Assembly (NCBI RefSeq): GCF_001896135.2
Contig: NZ_MPOH02000011.1
Location: forward strand, 1,188,957-1,236,757
Source: Streptomyces phaeoluteigriseus
Lineage (GTDB): Bacteria; Actinomycetota; Actinomycetes; Streptomycetales; Streptomycetaceae
Length of the DNA stretch: 47,801 bases
Direction: 5' to 3'
The position numbers and the translations under genes were made by a program. Positions 16,299-25,155 of the stretch are shown here, one piece after another. The notes under the pieces were generated by a model. It did no database searches. It was given only the letters and a program-made list of their open reading frames with translations, and was not told the DNA's origin. Numbering within the stretch: the first letter of the stretch is position 1; each line of letters begins with the position of its first letter.

Positions 16299-16823
16299 CT
16301 ACACCGGTGCTCCGGCCTCCGGCGCCGGTTCCCGCTCGACCAGCTGCGGCACCGGCTCCGCGTCCGCCGACGAGGACGGCTCGGCCACCGTCGGCTCGGG
16401 AGAGGGCGACGCCGGGGGCTCCGGCGAGGCCGGCGGCTCCGGGTCCGCGGAACGCGTCGGCGACGGCTCCTCCTCCGGCGGGTGCGGCATCCCCGGCCGC
16501 TCGCTCCGGTCCGGCTCCGGCCCCTCGGGGGCCCCCGCGCTGTGCCCCGCCGACGGCGGGGCCGTAGGGGATCGGGACCCGTCCGGCCCGCCCTTCTTCC
16601 CGCCCTTGCCGTCCCGGTGCCCGCCGCCCGCGTCCTCGCCCGACCAGCCCCCGCCCGCCTGACCGCCGGACCCGCCGTCCGGCCCGTCACCACCGTGCTC
16701 GCCCGCCGAGTGCGAGGGCTGGGCCCGGCCCCGCTCCTCGTCACCCACGCTCATGCAACCGGCGGCCGCGGCGACGGCCAGGACCGTGACGGCCAGGCGA
16801 ACGGGTACGTACAAGGGGCGCAC
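16299..16823 (-). CDS. Putative lipoprotein, Gly/Pro/Glu-rich
   Basis: 174 residues. The signal peptide LAVTVLAVAAAAGC has a lipobox ending in Cys-23, so it is probably lipidated and anchored outside the membrane. The remainder is low-complexity (Gly-rich, then Pro/Ser/Glu-rich) and looks disordered, with no domain. The GTG at 16823 follows GGAGG. No function can be assigned; a wall-spanning spacer or surface protein is possible. Confidence 0.75.
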   Translation of the reverse strand: MRPLYVPVRLAVTVLAVAAAAGCMSVGDEERGRAQPSHSAGEHGGDGPDGGSGGQAGGGWSGEDAGGGHRDGKGGKKGGPDGSRSPTAPPSAGHSAGAPEGPEPDRSERPGMPHPPEEEPSPTRSADPEPPASPEPPASPSPEPTVAEPSSSADAEPVPQLVEREPAPEAGAPV

Positions 16824-16906
16824 GGGCCACCTCCGGGGGCAGACGCAGGAGTCAACCTCCCCAACTCCCGCCGCCCGCAGGAGGACACGCGCCCCGCGGC
16901 GCCGGC

Positions 16907-17257
16907 TCAGCCGTACCCGAGCGCGTGCAGCCGGGCGTCGTCGATCCCGAAGTGGTGAGCGATCTCATGCACGACGGTCACCTCGGTCTCCTCGACCACC
17001 TCCTCCCGCGACTCGCACATACGCAGCGTCGGCCCCCGGTAGATCGTGATCCGGTCCGGCAGCACCCCCGCGTACCACTCGCCGCGATCCGTCAGCGGGG
17101 TCCCCTCGTACAGCCCGAGCAGCTCCGGATCGTCCGCCGGCGGTTCGTCCTCGACGAACACCGCGACGTTGTCCATCAGCCGCGTCAACTCCGGCGGAAT
17201 CCGGTCCAGGGCCTCGGCGACCAGTTCCTCGAACTCCTCGCGCGTCATTTCCAGCAC
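16907..17257 (-). CDS. Small zincin-like metallopeptidase family protein
   Basis: 116 residues, matching the single-domain family typified by HEIAHHFGID (zinc HExxH plus the third ligand Asp). Other family marks are MTREEFEELVAEALDRIP near the start, VEDEP, LLGLYEGTPL and ITIYRGP. The domain is cytosolic and has no signal peptide. The GTG at 17257 (VLEMTREEF) has GGAG nine bases upstream and is preferred to the ATG at 17248, which lacks one. It is divergent from the metallophosphoesterase. The natural substrate of this family is not established. Confidence 0.88.
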   Translation of the reverse strand: MLEMTREEFEELVAEALDRIPPELTRLMDNVAVFVEDEPPADDPELLGLYEGTPLTDRGEWYAGVLPDRITIYRGPTLRMCESREEVVEETEVTVVHEIAHHFGIDDARLHALGYG

Positions 17258-17336
17258 GGGGCCATTCTCCGGTACGACAGCGCCGTACGGCGGGTACGTC
17301 CGCATGTCCGGGCGCACACGTGGGCATACGCGACCA

Positions 17337-18940
17337 ATGGCCCGCGTCCGCGTCCCCGCCGCAGTCCTGAACGCCCTGAACCGCTTCCGCACCACCCGCC
17401 GATCCGAGAGCCCCGTCCCCGAACTCGCCGCCCGGCCCCGCCCCTGGGCCCGCGCCCTCGGCCTCACCACGGTCGTCCTGCTGGGCGCCTGGCTCGGGCT
17501 GCTCGTGGTCGGGAACGTCCGCGTGCCCGTCGGCCCGATGAACACCACGATGACCCTGCGCCCCGCCCTCGACGGCGGCACCAAGATCAACATCTCCCCG
17601 CTCGGCGCCCTCCACCTGGACAGCCACATCGCCCCCGTCCGCCTGGACGTGAACGTCGACCAGCTCGACCCCGACCGCTCCCAGGCCCTCGTCGACCACC
17701 CCGAACGCCTCTCCGGACTCCAGGACGAGGTCACCGCGGACATCGAACACGGCACCCTCGACCTCGCCGTGCGCTCCTGCGTCGCCGTCGTGGCCGGCGC
17801 CACCGCCCTCGGCCTCGCCGTCTACCGCCGGCCCGCCGCGCCCTCGGCGCAGGCGGCCTCGCCCTGGCCCTGCTCGCCGCCTCCGGCGTCACCGCCTACG
17901 CCACCTGGAACCCCAAGTCGGTCCTCGAACCCCGCTTCTCGGGCCTGCTCTCCTCCGCCCCCTCCGTCGTCGGCAACGCGCGCAACATCGTCACCGAGTT
18001 CGACGTCTACCAGCAGGAACTGGCCCGCCTGGTCACCAACGTGACCAAGCTCTACGACGTCACCTCGACCCTCCCCGCCTACCAGCCCGACCCCACCACC
18101 GTGCGCGTCCTGCACGTCTCCGACATCCACCTCAACCCCGCGAGCTGGAAGATCATCGCCTCGCTGGTGGAGCAGTACAAGGTCGACGTGATCGTCGACT
18201 CCGGCGACACCATGGACCACGGCACGGCCGCCGAGAACGGCTTCCTCGACCCCATCCCCGACCTCGGCGCCCCCTACGTCTGGGTCCGCGGCAACCACGA
18301 CTCCACGACCACCCAGGCCTACCTGGAGAACATGAAGAACGTCCACGTCCTGGACGACGGCCGCGCCGTGACCCTCGCGGGACTGCGCTTCGCCGGCATC
18401 GGCGACCCCCAGTTCACCCCCGACCGCTCCACCGTCCCGGACGCCGAGGGGACCCAGGAGGCCGCGGGCGACCGCCTCGCGGACGCGCTCCGCGCCCAGC
18501 GGGCCGCGGGCACCCCGGTGGACGTGGCCATCGCCCACGAGCCCGCCGCGGCCCGCCGGACCGACGGCGAGGTCCCGATGGTGCTGGCCGGCCACGTCCA
18601 CCACACCGAGATGGAGATCCTCGAGAAGGGCACCCGGCTGCGCGTCGAGGGCTCCACCGGCGGCAGTGGACTGCGAGCCGTCGAGGGCAAGTACCCCGAC
18701 CCCATCGAGGCGTCGATCCTCTACTTCGACCGCGACTCCCGCCGCCTGCAGGCCTGGGACGAGATCAGACTCGGCGGCCTGGGCCTGACGACGGCCGAGG
18801 TCAGCCGCCACCTCCCGAAGGAGAACCAGCCGGGCGCCTCCCCGACGCCCACCCCGTCCACCCCCGCGCCCACCCCGTCCACGCCGACCTCCGGGACCCC
18901 GCAACCGGGCTCCCGCACGCCCTCCGGCTCCCGCTCCTAA
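17337..18940 (+). CDS. Membrane-anchored metallophosphoesterase (frameshifted here)
   Basis: About 534 residues. The N-terminal helix (LTTVVLLGAWLGLLVVGNV) and a second one near residue 165 (GGLALALLAASGVTAYA) anchor the protein, with the phosphatase domain outside. The calcineurin-like motifs are all present: VSDIHLN, DSGDTMD, VRGNHDS, AIAHEP and LAGHVHHTE. The last 60 residues are a Pro/Thr/Ser tail. The frame breaks between about 17832 and 17845, just after AVYRRP; one base is missing, and adding it joins the two halves (RRALGAGGLALAL). The ATG at 17337 has no clear ribosome binding site. It probably hydrolyses a phosphate ester or nucleotide at the cell surface; the substrate is unknown. 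Confidence 0.8.
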
Positions 18941-19020
18941 ACCGTTTTGGCGATACCTCCCGCCATCCCATATGCTTCTCACGTCCCCGACGCGCTGCGA
19001 AGCGCCCAGGCGGGCCGATA

Positions 19021-19093
19021 GCCCTCATCGTCTAGCGGCCTAGGACGCCGCCCTTTCAAGGCGGTAGCACGGGTTCGAATCCCGTTGGGGGCA
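19021..19093 (+). tRNA. tRNA-Glu (UUC)
   Basis: 73 bases. The acceptor GCCCTCA pairs with TGGGGGC (one G-U). The anticodon loop is CTTTCAA, the T-arm is GGGTTCGAATCCC and the discriminator is A. It is the first of a Glu-Asp-Phe cluster. Confidence 0.95.
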
Positions 19094-19128
19094 CGCAACA
19101 CCGTGTGCGACACTGTCGTACACAGCTT

Positions 19129-19203
19129 GGTCCTGTGGAGCAGTTTGGAGTGCTCGCCACCCTGTCAAGGTGGAGGCCGCGGGTTCAAATCCCGTCAGGA
19201 CCG
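19129..19203 (+). tRNA. tRNA-Asp (GUC)
   Basis: 75 bases. GGTCCTG pairs with CAGGACC; anticodon loop CTGTCAA; discriminator G. It is identical to the copy at 23499-23573 across the whole gene. Confidence 0.95.
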
Positions 19204-19226
19204 CTGGAGTTCCTCGTGAACTCCGT

Positions 19227-19300
19227 GGCTGGGTAGCTCAGTTGGTACGAGCGATCGCCTGAAAAGCGATAGGTCGCCGGTTCGACCCCGGCCCCAGCCA
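19227..19300 (+). tRNA. tRNA-Phe (GAA)
   Basis: 74 bases. GGCTGGG pairs with CCCAGCC; anticodon loop CTGAAAA; T-arm GGTTCGACCCC. CCA is encoded at 19301-19303, unlike in the neighbouring Glu and Asp genes. Confidence 0.95.
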
Positions 19301-19306
19301 CCACAT

Positions 19307-19344
19307 CGAACAGGGCCCCGATCTCCGGATCGGGGCCCTGTTCG
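19307..19344 (+). terminator. 17-bp hairpin ending the tRNA cluster
   Basis: CGAACAGGGCCCCGATC at 19307-19323 pairs with its complement at 19328-19344 across a 4-base loop, directly after tRNA-Phe. Confidence 0.85.
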
Positions 19345-19436
19345 TGTTCCCGCGACAGCGCCGAACGGGCCGCCCGAGCCGACGCCGGCAAAAGCACTCG
19401 CCACGTTTTTCCGCGGGATGAGATCCTGGATCCCGT

Positions 19437-22400
19437 ATGTCTACGCACCCTGCCCCCGCCCTCGGCGTTCTCGCCCCCCGTCTGGCCGAGCTGTCCCTGC
19501 GTGATGCGCACCGGCTCGGGCGCAGGCTCGAAGGCGCGCGCAAGATCCGCAACCCGGAGGCCCGGGCCGCCGTCCTCGCCGAGATCGAGGCGGAGGTCGC
19601 GACCGCCGAGGAGCGGATGGGCGCGCGGCGCACCCGTCTGCCCGCCGTCACCTATCCCGAGCAGCTGCCGGTCAGCCAGAAGAAGGACGTGATCGCGGAG
19701 GCGATCCGCGATCACCAGGTCGTGATCGTCGCCGGTGAGACCGGGTCCGGCAAGACGACGCAGATCCCGAAGATCTGTCTGGAGCTGGGCCGGGGCGTCC
19801 GCGGCATGATCGGGCACACCCAGCCGCGCCGGATCGCCGCCCGGACGGTGGCCGAGCGGGTCGCCGAGGAGCTGCGGTCGCCGCTCGGCGAGGCCGTCGG
19901 CTGGAAGGTGCGCTTCACCGACCAGGTGAACCCGGACGCCACCTTCGTGAAGCTGATGACGGACGGCATCCTGCTCGCGGAGATCCAGACCGACCGCGAG
20001 CTGCGCGCCTACGACACGATCATCATCGACGAGGCCCACGAGCGGTCCCTCAACATCGACTTCCTGCTGGGCTACCTCGCCCAGCTGCTGCCGAGGCGCC
20101 CGGACCTGAAGGTCGTCATCACCTCGGCCACCATCGACCCCGAGCGGTTCTCCCGGCACTTCGGTGAGGCGCCGATCATCGAGGTCAGCGGGCGGACATA
20201 CCCCGTGGAGGTGCGTTACCGGCCGCTTCTGGAGGAGGAGTCCGAGGACGCCGACCGCGACCAGATCACCGCGATCACCGACGCCGTCGAGGAGCTGATG
20301 GGGGAGGGGAAGGGCGACATCCTGGTCTTCCTCTCCGGTGAGCGGGAGATCCGGGACACCGCGGACGCGCTGGAGAAGAAGCAGTACCCCCGCGCCGGAG
20401 GCGCTCATTGGCAGGGTACGGAGGTGCTGCCGCTGTACGCCCGCCTCTCGCACGCCGAGCAGCACCGGGTGTTCCAGCAGCACACCGGGCGCAGGATCGT
20501 TCTCGCGACCAACGTCGCCGAGACCTCGCTTACCGTCCCGGGCATCAAGTACGTCATCGACCCCGGGTTCGCCCGGATCAGCCGGTACAGCCATCGCACC
20601 AAGGTGCAGCGGCTGCCCATCGAGGCGATCTCGCAGGCCAGCGCCAACCAGCGCAAGGGCCGCTGCGGCCGAACCTCCGACGGCATCTGCATCCGCCTGT
20701 ACAGCGAGGAGGACTTCCTCGCCCGGCCCGAGTTCACCGACGCGGAGATCCTGCGGACCAACCTGGCGAGCGTCATCCTCCAGATGACCGCGGCCGGGCT
20801 CGGGGACATCGAGAAGTTCCCGTTCATCGACCCGCCGGACCACCGCAACATCCGGGACGGCGTGCAGCTCCTCCAGGAGCTGGGGGCGCTCGACCCGACG
20901 CAGAAGGACCCGCGCAGACGGCTCACGGACACCGGCCGCAAGCTGGCCCAGCTGCCCGTCGACCCGCGGCTGGCCCGGATGGTCCTGGAGGCCGAGAAGA
21001 ACGGCTGTGCCCGCGAGGTCATGGTGATAGCCGCCGCGCTGTCCATCCAGGACCCGCGCGAGCGCCCGGCCGACAAGCAGACCCAGGCCGACCAGCAGCA
21101 CGCCCGCTTCAAGGACGAGACCAGCGACTTCCTCGCCTACCTCAACCTGTGGCGGTACATCCGCGAGCAGCAGAAGGAGCGCGGCTCGTCGTCGTTCCGC
21201 CGGATGTGCAAGCAGGAGTACCTGAACTTCCTGCGCATCCGCGAATGGCAGGACATCTACTCGCAGTTGCGGACCGTCGCCAAGCAGCTCGGCATTCACC
21301 TCGAAGAGCGGGACGCCGCCGGCGACAGCATCCACGTGTCGCTCCTCGCCGGCCTGCTCTCCCACATCGGGATGAAGGACGTCAAGGACGGCAACAAGAA
21401 CGAGTACCTGGGCGCGCGGAGCGCCAAGTTCGCGCTCTTCCCGGGGTCGGCTCTGTTCAAGAAGCAGCCCCGGTTCGTCATGTCGGCGGAGCTGGTGGAG
21501 ACGAGCCGCCTCTGGGCGCGCGTCAACGCCAAGATCGAGCCCGAGTGGGTCGAGCCGCTCGCCGAGCACCTCCTGAAGCGGACGTACAGCGAGCCGCACT
21601 GGGAGAAGGACCAGGCCGCGGTGATGGCGCTGGAGAAGGTCACGCTGTACGGCGTGCCGATCATCGCCCAGCGCAAGGTGAACTACGGGCGGATCGACCC
21701 GGAGGTCTCCCGCGAGCTGTTCATCCGCAACGCCCTCGTCGAGGGCGACTGGCGCACCCACCACAAGTTCTTCGCCGACAATCGCAGACTCCTCAGCGAG
21801 GTCGAGGAGTTGGAGCACCGGGCCGCGCCGGACGATCGTCGTCGACGACGAGACGCTGTACGACTTCTACGACCAGCGGGTGCCCGACCACGTCGTGTCC
21901 GGCGCCCACTTCGACTCCTGGTGGAAGCGCAAGCGGCACGAGCAGCCCGACTTCCTGGACTTCGAGCGGGAGATGCTCATCCGGGAGTCCGCCGGGACGG
22001 TCACCAAGGACGACTACCCGGACACCTGGCGGCAGGGTCCGCTGAAGTTGCGGGTCACCTACCAGTTCGAGCCGGGGGCGGACGCGGACGGCGTGACCGT
22101 CCACATCCCGCTCCAGGTACTCAACCAGGTCACGGACGAGGGCTTCGACTGGCAGATCCCGGGCCTGCGCGAGGAGGTCGTCACCGAGCTGATCCGTTCC
22201 CTGCCGAAGCCGATCCGCCGCAACTACGTGCCGGCGCCGAACTTCGCGCGGCGGTTCCTGGACCAGGCGGTGCCCTTGCGGGAGCCGCTGACCGTGGCGA
22301 TGGCCCGCGACCTCAAGAGGATGGTCGGCGTCCCCTTCGAGGCCGAGGACTTCGACTGGTCCCGCCTCCCCGACCACTTGAAGATCACCTTCCGGATCGT

Positions 22401-23403
22401 CGACGAGCGGCGCCGCAAGCTGGCCGAGGACAAGGACCTGGAGGCGCTGAAGCTGCGGCTGAAGCCCAAGGCCCGCCAGGCCATCTCCCAGGCAGCCGCG
22501 GCCATCGCCGAACGGGAGGGCGGCGAGTCGCTGGAGCGCTCCGGGCTGACCGACTGGACGATCGGCACGCTCACCCGCGTCTTCGAGACCCGCCGGGCCG
22601 GCCAGCCGGTGAAGGCGTACCCGGCGCTGGTCGACGACGGCGACACCGTCTCCGTCCGCCTCTTCGACACGGAGGAGGAGCAGGCCGAGGCGATGTGGAA
22701 GGGCACCCGCAGGCTGATCCTGCGCAACATCCCGGTCAACCCGGCGAAGTTCGCGTCCGAGAAGCTGACGAACGCCCACAAGCTCGCCCTGTCCGCGAAT
22801 CCGCACGGTTCCATCCAGGCGTTGTTCGACGACTGCGCGATGGCCGCGGCGGACAAGCTGATCGGCGACTTCGGCGGGCCGGCGTGGGACGAGGAGTCGT
22901 ACCGCAAGCTGTACGACAAGGTGCGGGCGGAGATCGTCGACACGACCGTGCGGACGGTCGGGCAGGTGCAGCAGGTCCTGGCGGCCTGGCAGTCCTGTGA
23001 GCGCCGCCTGAAGGGCGTACGCAGCCCCTCGCTGCTGGCGAACCTGACGGACGTGCGCAAGCAGCTGGACGCGCTCGTACGGCCCGGTTTCGTGACGCGG
23101 GCGGGGCTGCGCCGGATGCCGGACCTGATGCGGTACCTCGTGGCCGCGGACCGGCGCCTCCAGCAGATGCCCACCAACGCCCAGCGGGACACCGCCCGCA
23201 TGGAGAAGGTCCACGAGATGCAGGACGAGTACGCCTGGCTGCTGGAGCAACTGCCCCAGGGCCGCCCGGTGCCGTCCTCGGTCCTGGACATCCGCTGGAT
23301 GATCGAGGAGCTGCGGGTCAGCTACTTCGCCCACGCGCTGGGCACGGCGTACCCCGTCTCGGACAAGCGGATCGTGAAGGCGATCGACGCCGCCGCACCG
23401 TGA
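19437..23403 (+). CDS. hrpA: ATP-dependent RNA helicase HrpA, DEAH family (frameshifted here)
   Basis: About 1321 residues, the usual HrpA length. The N-terminal helicase core shows GETGSGKTT (I), TQPRRIAA (Ia), DEAHERS (II), SATID (III), TNVAETSLTVPGI (V) and QRKGRCGRT (VI), followed by winged-helix, ratchet (HA2), OB-fold and the long DUF3418 C-terminal region special to bacterial HrpA. The frame breaks between about 21825 and 21840, in a G/C stretch just after EELEHRA. One extra base is present, and the downstream frame resumes with IVVDDETLYDFYDQRVP. Because both halves are fully conserved, an error or a very recent mutation is likely. HrpA acts on mRNA and stalled ribosomes. Two identical tRNA-Asp genes flank it. 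The ATG at 19437 has only a weak upstream site. Confidence 0.9.
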
Positions 23404-23498
23404 CGCTGCCCGCACGGAGGGTGAGTTCGACCAGGCAGGCCACCCTCCTGTAGAGTCTGGTCTCGCAGCACAGCGCAACACAATGTGCCGCAAAACCT

Positions 23499-23573
23499 GG
23501 TCCTGTGGAGCAGTTTGGAGTGCTCGCCACCCTGTCAAGGTGGAGGCCGCGGGTTCAAATCCCGTCAGGACCG
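23499..23573 (+). tRNA. tRNA-Asp (GUC), second copy
   Basis: Identical to 19129-19203; the identity extends only one or two bases beyond the mature gene on each side. It has its own terminator immediately downstream. Confidence 0.95.
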
Positions 23574-23579
23574 CAGAAT

Positions 23580-23616
23580 GAAGAAGGCTCGTACCCACTG
23601 GGTGCGGGCCTTCTTC
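23580..23616 (+). terminator. Hairpin after tRNA-Asp
   Basis: GAAGAAGGCTCGTACCCA pairs with TGGGTGCGGGCCTTCTTC (two G-U pairs); the outer part is a perfect GAAGAAGGC stem. It lies 6 bases after the tRNA and is followed by CGCTTT. Confidence 0.8.
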
Positions 23617-23639
23617 GCTTTCCCCGCCCGCTCGCCATT

Positions 23640-23704
23640 CCGTCAAGGCCGCGCAGAGGAGCCCGAACCGGGCAGCTTCGGGCTCCTCTGCGCGGCCTTG
23701 ACGG
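23640..23704. repeat. 28-bp perfect inverted repeat
   Basis: Bases 23640-23667 and 23677-23704 are exact reverse complements (outer end CCGTCAAGGCCGCGCAGAGG) around a 9-base loop. It is a second, much longer hairpin 24 bp after the tRNA-Asp terminator and 68 bp before the next gene. It has no U-tract. Back-up terminator or transcription-unit insulator is the simplest reading. Confidence 0.85.
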
Positions 23705-23772
23705 CGTCACATTCGGCCGGTACCCCAGAAGTTCAGGGATCCGCATCCCGCGGGCTGCACCGGAGGTGGCGT

Positions 23773-23976
23773 ATGGCGGCGTCGGCTGGGCACGAGACGC
23801 GGGCGTTGCTCCGCGCGCATCTGTCGGCCGCTTCGTCCCTCCGGCATCTGACCCGCCACTGCCCCGTCTGCCGCCGTCTTCAGCGGCTGGTGACCGACGG
23901 CACCCCTCAGGCCGCCGAGGAGCCCATGGGGGCGCCACGCGAGGCCGACGAGGACGAACAGCCGTACACGGCCTGA
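23773..23976 (+). CDS. Small CxxC protein, resembling DUF6274
   Basis: 67 residues. The ATG at 23773 has a strong GGAGGTG site at the right distance. The middle has ETRALLRAHLSAAS then HLTRHCPVCRRLQRL, a single HCxxC pair that could bind metal as a dimer or with His residues; the tail is acidic. I recall similar short Streptomyces proteins placed next to bldC and named DUF6274, but could not check. It has no signal peptide. It is convergent with bldC. Function unknown. Confidence 0.65.
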   Translation: MAASAGHETRALLRAHLSAASSLRHLTRHCPVCRRLQRLVTDGTPQAAEEPMGAPREADEDEQPYTA

Positions 23977-24242
23977 CCCTTGACGGTTCCAATAGCGCAC
24001 ACGTGTCGGCGGCAACAAGGCCAGTGGCATGTGACGGGTGTCACCGCATGAGTTTCGGAAAGATGGGTTCTTACCCTCTACCTACAACTGGTCAATTTAA
24101 TATGTGCAATTGCACTGCTCCGCAGGACGTGCCCACGGCTCCCCCAGAGGCTGCCCACAGCGGATCCGACAGCCCTCCACAGGGCGCCCCACACTTCGAC
24201 AAGGGCGCGCAACGGAGACCGCCGGCAGGGCCCCAGGCACAC
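23977..24242. other. AT-rich spacer between the small CxxC gene and the bldC terminator
   Basis: No gene is convincing here. It holds GTGACGGGTGTCAC at 24031-24044, which fits the GTG-N6-GNCAC pattern known for Streptomyces Crp, and a perfect 12-bp palindrome GTGCAATTGCAC at 24104-24115 inside a patch (24045-24115) that is far richer in A/T than the rest of the window. A frame from 24048 (MSFGKMG...) is open but has poor codon bias. Confidence 0.5.
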
Positions 24243-24282
24243 AAAAAAGATCGCGCCGGACTCGGCGGAGTCCAGCGCGATC
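24243..24282 (-). terminator. Canonical intrinsic terminator of bldC
   Basis: On the minus strand a 15-bp stem (GATCGCGCTGGACTC with its partner, one G-U type mismatch) is followed by TTTTTT (24243-24248). A true U-tract is rare in this genome, which makes the call strong. It lies about 120 bp past the bldC stop. Confidence 0.9.
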
Positions 24283-24402
24283 GACGACGCACCGTGTGGG
24301 CTACGGGCCTGTTGGGGCAGGACCCGCGTCGCTTGGAGCCAGGGTTCGGACATCTCGGCAGATTGGGGGACCTGCGGTGTTGTTGCCCGGTTGTTCAGTT
24401 GC

Positions 24403-24609
24403 TCAGGCTTCGCTGCGCTGCTGCGGAATACCCGCGAGCAGTGCGCGAACCTCAGCCTCGCGGTAACGGCGGTGTCCGCCGAGCGTGCGGATCGACGTGA
24501 GCTTGCCGGCCTTGGCCCACCGTGTGACCGTCTTCGGGTCCACGCGGAACATCGTGGCTACCTCAGCCGGGGTCAGCAGCGGCTCAGCATCAGGGGTGCG
24601 AGCGGTCAT
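24403..24609 (-). CDS. bldC: BldC, MerR-like developmental DNA-binding protein
   Basis: 68 residues, the exact size known for BldC. It is essentially one winged HTH: LLTPAEVATMFRVDPKTVTR is the recognition part, then WAKAGKLTSIRTLGGHRRYR and EAEVRALLAGI. It lacks the effector domain of ordinary MerR proteins. In Streptomyces it holds back sporulation and vegetative genes by binding head-to-tail on direct repeats. The ATG at 24609 follows GAGGAGG. A 7-bp-arm hairpin (24627-24646) sits four bases upstream of that site, and a palindrome lies farther up (24848-24866), so control at both RNA and DNA level is possible. Confidence 0.97.
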   Translation of the reverse strand: MTARTPDAEPLLTPAEVATMFRVDPKTVTRWAKAGKLTSIRTLGGHRRYREAEVRALLAGIPQQRSEA

Positions 24610-24626
24610 GAGCGGCCTCCTCGGGA

Positions 24627-24646
24627 GAACCGAACCTTCTCGGTTC
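24627..24646 (-). promoter_or_regulatory. Leader hairpin next to the bldC ribosome binding site
   Basis: On the minus strand GAACCGA-GAAGGT-TCGGTTC folds with a 7-bp stem and 6-base loop and ends four bases before GAGGAGG. Depending on the transcription start, it is an RNA hairpin near the ribosome site or a DNA operator. Confidence 0.5.
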
Positions 24647-25155
24647 TTTCCTCTAAATTCTGCACCTTGACCCGCGTTGCCCGAAATGGCGGACGCGAGT
24701 CGAGTCGGTTATAGGACGAACGGCTTGTCCTCGGCACTACAACTACACCATCCGTCCAGCCGCGTCGGCCAAACCGATGGAATTGCCCCCCAGGTGTTCA
24801 TCGGCGACGGAAGCCGATGGACCGGGCCATAGCGGACAGTCACGCCAGTGTGACGATCAGTCACACGGCGATCAGGAGTCATCAGACCCCCCAAAGCGTG
24901 CAATGCTGAGATTCCCCCCACAGTGGAGCACAAGTGGACGGAGGAGCCCTCCCCGGACTCCTTGTCCTATTTTGGCACGAGGAGGGGCAAGCGGCGCAAG
25001 GGCCGCGTACGTGCGGTCCGTCACCCTTGACACAAAAGCCCGGATCGAGACCTACGCCCCGTCAGTTCCGTGAAGTGCGCTGACCGTACGCTGTTCGAGG
25101 GCATATGACCGTGACGCAGATCACGATGGAATCGTCTGTCGCCTCTGTCACACCG
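24647..25155. other. bldC upstream regulatory region
   Basis: No gene is visible. The space is between the stop of the gene at 25156 and bldC, both on the minus strand, so it is mainly bldC promoter DNA. It holds a perfect palindrome GTGTGAC-GATCA-GTCACAC (24848-24866) and GTGA-CGCAGA-TCAC (25111-25124), which has the arm pattern of a Crp-type site. No -10/-35 pair could be fixed with confidence; CCTATAAC on the minus strand near 24710 is a candidate -10. Confidence 0.5.

Noticed and set aside
19185..21818. Long open frame antisense to hrpA
   Set aside because: GC-rich shadow of the real gene. Composition is Leu/Asp/Gly/Arg-biased without any family motif, while the plus strand has all DEAH motifs.
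24610..24760. BldC-type direct repeats for autoregulation
   Set aside because: I saw only isolated AATT elements without the regular spacing, so no claim is made.
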